Below are positions 60,505 to 64,000 of a stretch of 64,000 nucleotides of DNA, piece by piece; position 1 is the stretch's first letter; each line of letters opens with the position of its first letter. This DNA comes from Ignelater luminosus (Eukaryota; Arthropoda; Insecta; Coleoptera; Elateridae): NCBI GenBank assembly GCA_011009095.1, contig VTPC01089655.1, positions 35,243-99,242 of the forward strand. Reading direction: 5' to 3'. The notes under the pieces are model-generated. The model had not been told where the DNA came from, made no database searches, and worked only from the letters and a program-made list of their open reading frames with translations. Both the position numbers and the translations under genes were made by a program.

Positions 60505-61300
60505 TTAAGGGCACAACAGATATGGTGTCCATTTATAAAGGGGTGTGAAGCGGAAGTTAAGTGACTACAACGCTTTACACCAATTCAGTAGAAAAGAGCT
60601 AACTTATGTGTACATAGTTATAAAGCAACTATAGTATTCTCTAAGTCACGAGGAAAATAGTCTCAATTGATCGAAAATGCTCAGTTAGCCAGTAAAGCTC
60701 GGCCAATCGAAAAAAAGCCTAAACAATCCAAGACGTCTGATCAATTCAAGGAGCCTGTTTGACTCAGAAAAGTGAAAAACCTTATTTGTTCAAAAAGTTC
60801 AATCAGCTTGGCAATTCCGGTAAATCTATAAATATATCATGATACCCATATCAAAATTAAACATGTGCAGGTCTGTCACACTTAAAAGATCGATTCGTAT
60901 ATAGTCCATCACAGTTCAACCGGTTCAAATAACCTAACATACAAATTTTGGGTTGCAAACAAACACGATTTGGTAAGTTGATTCTAAGCTTCTCTACTCC
61001 GCCTGGCAGATATTATAGACATTGCTTCGATACGTAATTGGATTTAGCAATTGAAGGCAATTCCATGGTTACGAATATTACATTCAGACTACTCCTAGGC
61101 AGCAAAGATTATTAAATTACACTTTACTTGGTATTAGGCTGTTAGGAAAATTTTGTAATTAGCAAACTTTTCCTTAATAAGTTATTTATCCTCGTAAATA
61201 GCAAAATATTGTTTTCTTATTTTAAATCCTTTCCTCTGTAAATGTAACAGTCTTTTTTAAAAATTTAGTTCAACGTCTTCCTACAATATAACAGCCCTTT
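60505..61300. other. AT-rich DNA, no gene seen
   Basis: No supported feature between the LINE relic and repeat copy 2. Confidence 0.5.
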
Positions 61301-63365
61301 TGGTTTAACGCCCCTTAACATTATTGTCATTTATGACTTGGGAACGTTAAATTTCTCTAATATTCTTCTATAAAATGCTTTCTTAATTTATATTTTTCTG
61401 GTTTTATTTATGCGATTCACAGAATTTCAGATTCTTATCTTTTGGTTTTATTACCCTTAAAACTATGAATCTGTCAACTTGTCTGGTATAGACAAGATTT
61501 ATATTTCCTATAATTACCGAGTGCAAGGTGCAAGTTTCTTGCTAAAGCACACGCTCCTTCGTGTCTCCACTTGTGGAAGTTGGAAAATAAGAATCTTGCG
61601 AGCTACCGTGAAGTAGTGGAGTTATAGATTAATTTCTAACAAGGTTGAGTTAAACCTGAGTGTAATTCTCGCAAGTGGATCCTGTCTTTGCTAAATCATT
61701 TATGGACATTTTTCCAGGATAATTCGGAAGCCTCCTTCATCGTACCGTACTTATAAGCTGTCGCCAACCGGCGGAAGGTGCCAATAATTCCACAAGGAAC
61801 TCTCAAACTACCATATCGTTATCTCTTTTATAATATCGCAATATTCCTATCAAGCTTGATACGAGATTTGTACTGTCTTACTCTACTTGGATATTTTTCA
61901 AGTCAATTACAATATCGTGTTATCGAACGTATGAGGGAGATGTCCACATATGTAAATATTTATGTAATATCCGTGAATTAAAACTTGTGTGAAAAGTGCC
62001 GTGAGGTTAGTCAACTTTGTGCCAATATCTGGTTCCGCTCTCTAAAGGATAGTTTCTGCTATGGTAAATATCTTTTTACCTTTTTGTTTAGTATTTTATG
62101 AAGAAGCATCGTTGGCTCACATCATTTGCCAACAAACCTTCGCAATTACCTGCGAAATCTATCTACCTTTTTATCGTCACGTCACCGACCGTTTGGAAAA
62201 GAGTAAACCGTTGTAAAGGTTACTTACTCGTCGCTTCGTGCTGTTGAAAAACTTCAGAACACCAGTTAATATTAGTGAAAAACCCGTCAAACCGTTCACT
62301 GTGGTGAAAGGTTCGTTAAGATTATTTGTGTAGTAGGAATATATTGCTTGTTGAATTATAACGTAGTTATCTTGTTTCGAATGCTGATATCTTTTATTTG
62401 TTTGCCTCCTTTTATGAACAATATTTAGAAAATTAGTATTTATCTTTATCGTTCATATATGTTATATGTTGTTATCTTGTTTGCCGAATTATGTATTTAC
62501 ATTTTTGAAATCCACAGTTAATTGCAAAACACCTGCAGATGACAAATTTAAATTCAAACGTCGGTATTATTTATGTTTTCCCTATTTTTAATTAATGTTT
62601 ATGCTTCTCCCATAAAAAATGAATGAATATTTACGGTCAATTCATTACATGTATGTGTACATGGTTCTCACTGTTCCAGTGCTTCCTGCATTGTTGTGGT
62701 TTGCCGAACCGTGAATGTTAATAAGTTTTACCCGGTCGCATTTATCGTGTATCTGTTTGTATTTTGTACAATTGTTTCTTTCTTTATTATTGTTTATTTA
62801 GGTATATGAATTTTTCCAAAAGTGTAAACCGGACTGCTGTATCCTGTTTTCTCCGTATATTCATTTTGCTTTAGTATGCCAATATATGTAGTATTAACTT
62901 ATTCCGATCTTTTATTGGGTTATGAGCATACTTATTAAGCCTTGCAGGTAACAGCTGGCCTGAACACTAGTGGCGTCGACGCTCTTATACGGAATCATTA
63001 TCTTGAGTTTACCTTGTGAAAGTAAGTATCTAACTAGAGTGCAGTTCGATCTCCAGTTTATTTATCTGTGTATTAGTCGAACCTGTGGTTCGACCCTGGC
63101 TTACTTCTCGCCATTTGACCTACATACAAAGATCAGCTGTGGGATCTTCTATTTGAAACTAGGTCACCGACATTCTACTACAGCTGGCGCCCTCTCAGTG
63201 CCGAAACCCCTAAGATTATCATTTTTATCATTTATCGTTTGCTCTAAGCTCTCTTAGCTCACGACCCGTCTTCGACAGTATAAAGGCTAGCATTACAGGT
63301 GGCGTATCGATTTTATATATGTTTACTCTACCGATGGATCACTAATCCCAGTCTTTCCCGTAACA
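61301..63365 (+). repeat. 2.1-kb dispersed repeat, copy 2 (possible solo LTR)
   Basis: Second, slightly shorter copy of the repeat at 3901-6077, same orientation. It has the same TGGTTTAA start and CCGTAACA end. It shares TTACCCTTAAAACTAT (about 61449), a GTCTGGTATAGACA variant, a GTGAAA unit cluster (62240-62315), GCAAAACACCTGCAG (62524), TCTTTTATTGGGTTATGAGC (about 62907) and GGCGTCGAC. The GCTCTAAGCTCTCTTAGCTC tail (63241) is nearly identical, followed by the TATA-like GTATAAAGG. The body has diverged by many substitutions and indels while the last 130 bp have not. No internal gene and no target duplication are visible. Confidence 0.65.
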
Positions 63366-63369
63366 AGGT

Positions 63370-64000
63370 ATGGTACATGGTATAATACTATTTGGTGTTG
63401 CATGGCAGATTGACTTTCCAAGTGTGATTTATACTGACTTTTAGGTCTGTAACTAGTCTGAGTGTAACAGACTACGTAGCTGAAATAACCCAAGACCAGC
63501 TGATTCAAGATGAAAACTGAAGTGAAATAAAATCCCTTTATCGATTAATGCCGGTCTGTCTTGTTCTAAATTCTTTCGTTCACATTAATTGTTCTTCTTA
63601 CAAGTTGTTTAAATTTTTAGATTCTTCTACATATACCAACACATGCTTTCGTCCCTATGCACAAAATTCTGCTGGCGCTCATGTTTCTATCACCAAAAAG
63701 CGTTGAGAACATTCAATAGTATCAAGATCTATAGGCGTTCCATCAAAAGAATTTCTGTTTCAACTTTGCCATCGAAGTAATATTCTTTTATAAATTGTTT
63801 GCAACTCGTTCTTTGCCGGGACGTTCTATTATGGTTCGTCGTTGAGATATTCAGCTTTAAGGAAAATCGAAAATTCCCGTTTTTAGTTAAAATTGAGTAA
63901 ATCATGATTTTTTTGAAAAACCAAAATCAGCAGATTGAATTCTAGGATAGACAACTTTTTTCAAATTTCGCTTTGTATCTGCTACGGTTTTCCAGATCCC
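63370..64000. other. No gene seen
   Basis: AT-rich flank to the window end. A 61-codon minus-strand frame at 63323-63508 overlaps the repeat end and is unsupported. Confidence 0.5.

Noticed and set aside
3901-63365. The two 2.1-kb repeats as LTRs of one 59-kb element
   Set aside because: The DNA between them is unrelated relics in both orientations with no gag-pol, and the copies are much diverged; independent insertions are simpler.
1-64000. CRISPR arrays, rRNA genes, prokaryotic operons, riboswitches
   Set aside because: None seen; the coding density and element types are those of an animal nuclear genome.

Overview
This looks like nuclear DNA from an insect or other arthropod with a large, AT-rich, repeat-laden genome. 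I see no operons, no dense ORFs and no intact host gene. The order cannot be fixed from sequence alone. Elements ending in CACCCTGTATA, and the mix of non-LTR, Penelope-like, mariner-like and hAT relics, are what I would expect in a beetle or hemipteran, but that is inference. Almost everything recognisable is a decayed mobile element. The long stretches between are featureless AT-rich intergenic or intronic DNA, with a few less AT-rich blocks that may be conserved non-coding elements.

Layout. 2.1-2.9 kb: a composite inverted-repeat element. 3.9-6.1 kb: a 2.2-kb repeat with LTR-like ends, whose second copy lies at 61.3-63.4 kb in the same orientation. 10.9-11.3 kb: a mariner-like transposase relic. 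12.0-14.5 kb: a decayed non-LTR retrotransposon (minus) split by a 709-bp TA-inserting MITE. 15.4-16.4 kb: remnants of two DDE-type transposases. 17.2-17.3 kb: an exon-like island. 20.5-21.7 kb: a second non-LTR relic (minus) in scrambled order. 23.7-24.35 kb: a 331-bp tandem dimer. 25.6-27.0 kb: a well-preserved pseudogene of an unnamed multicopy insect protein. 27.65-28.4 kb: an 11-bp-period minisatellite whose two halves are in opposite orientation. 32.0-32.35 kb: a short TIR element. 35.6-36.1 kb: a Penelope-like reverse transcriptase scrap. 37.7-39.35 kb: a broken transposase-like gene with SDN and GQNKN motifs (DUF7869-like). 43.9-44.7 kb: a MITE with 6-bp flanking repeats. 45.96-46.84 kb: an hAT-type non-autonomous element with 8-bp target duplication. 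47.3-48.2 kb: a long-TIR element. 58.68-58.93 kb: a 249-bp near-perfect palindrome. 59.0-60.5 kb: a third non-LTR relic (plus).

No genes work together here in a functional sense. The window is best read as a record of layered insertions. The observations most worth following are the two unnamed multicopy gene families (25.6-27.0 and 37.7-39.4 kb), the strand-switching 11-bp minisatellite, the MITE-in-LINE insertion whose empty site restores the coding frame, and the paired 2.1-kb repeats with a sharply conserved 3' tail.
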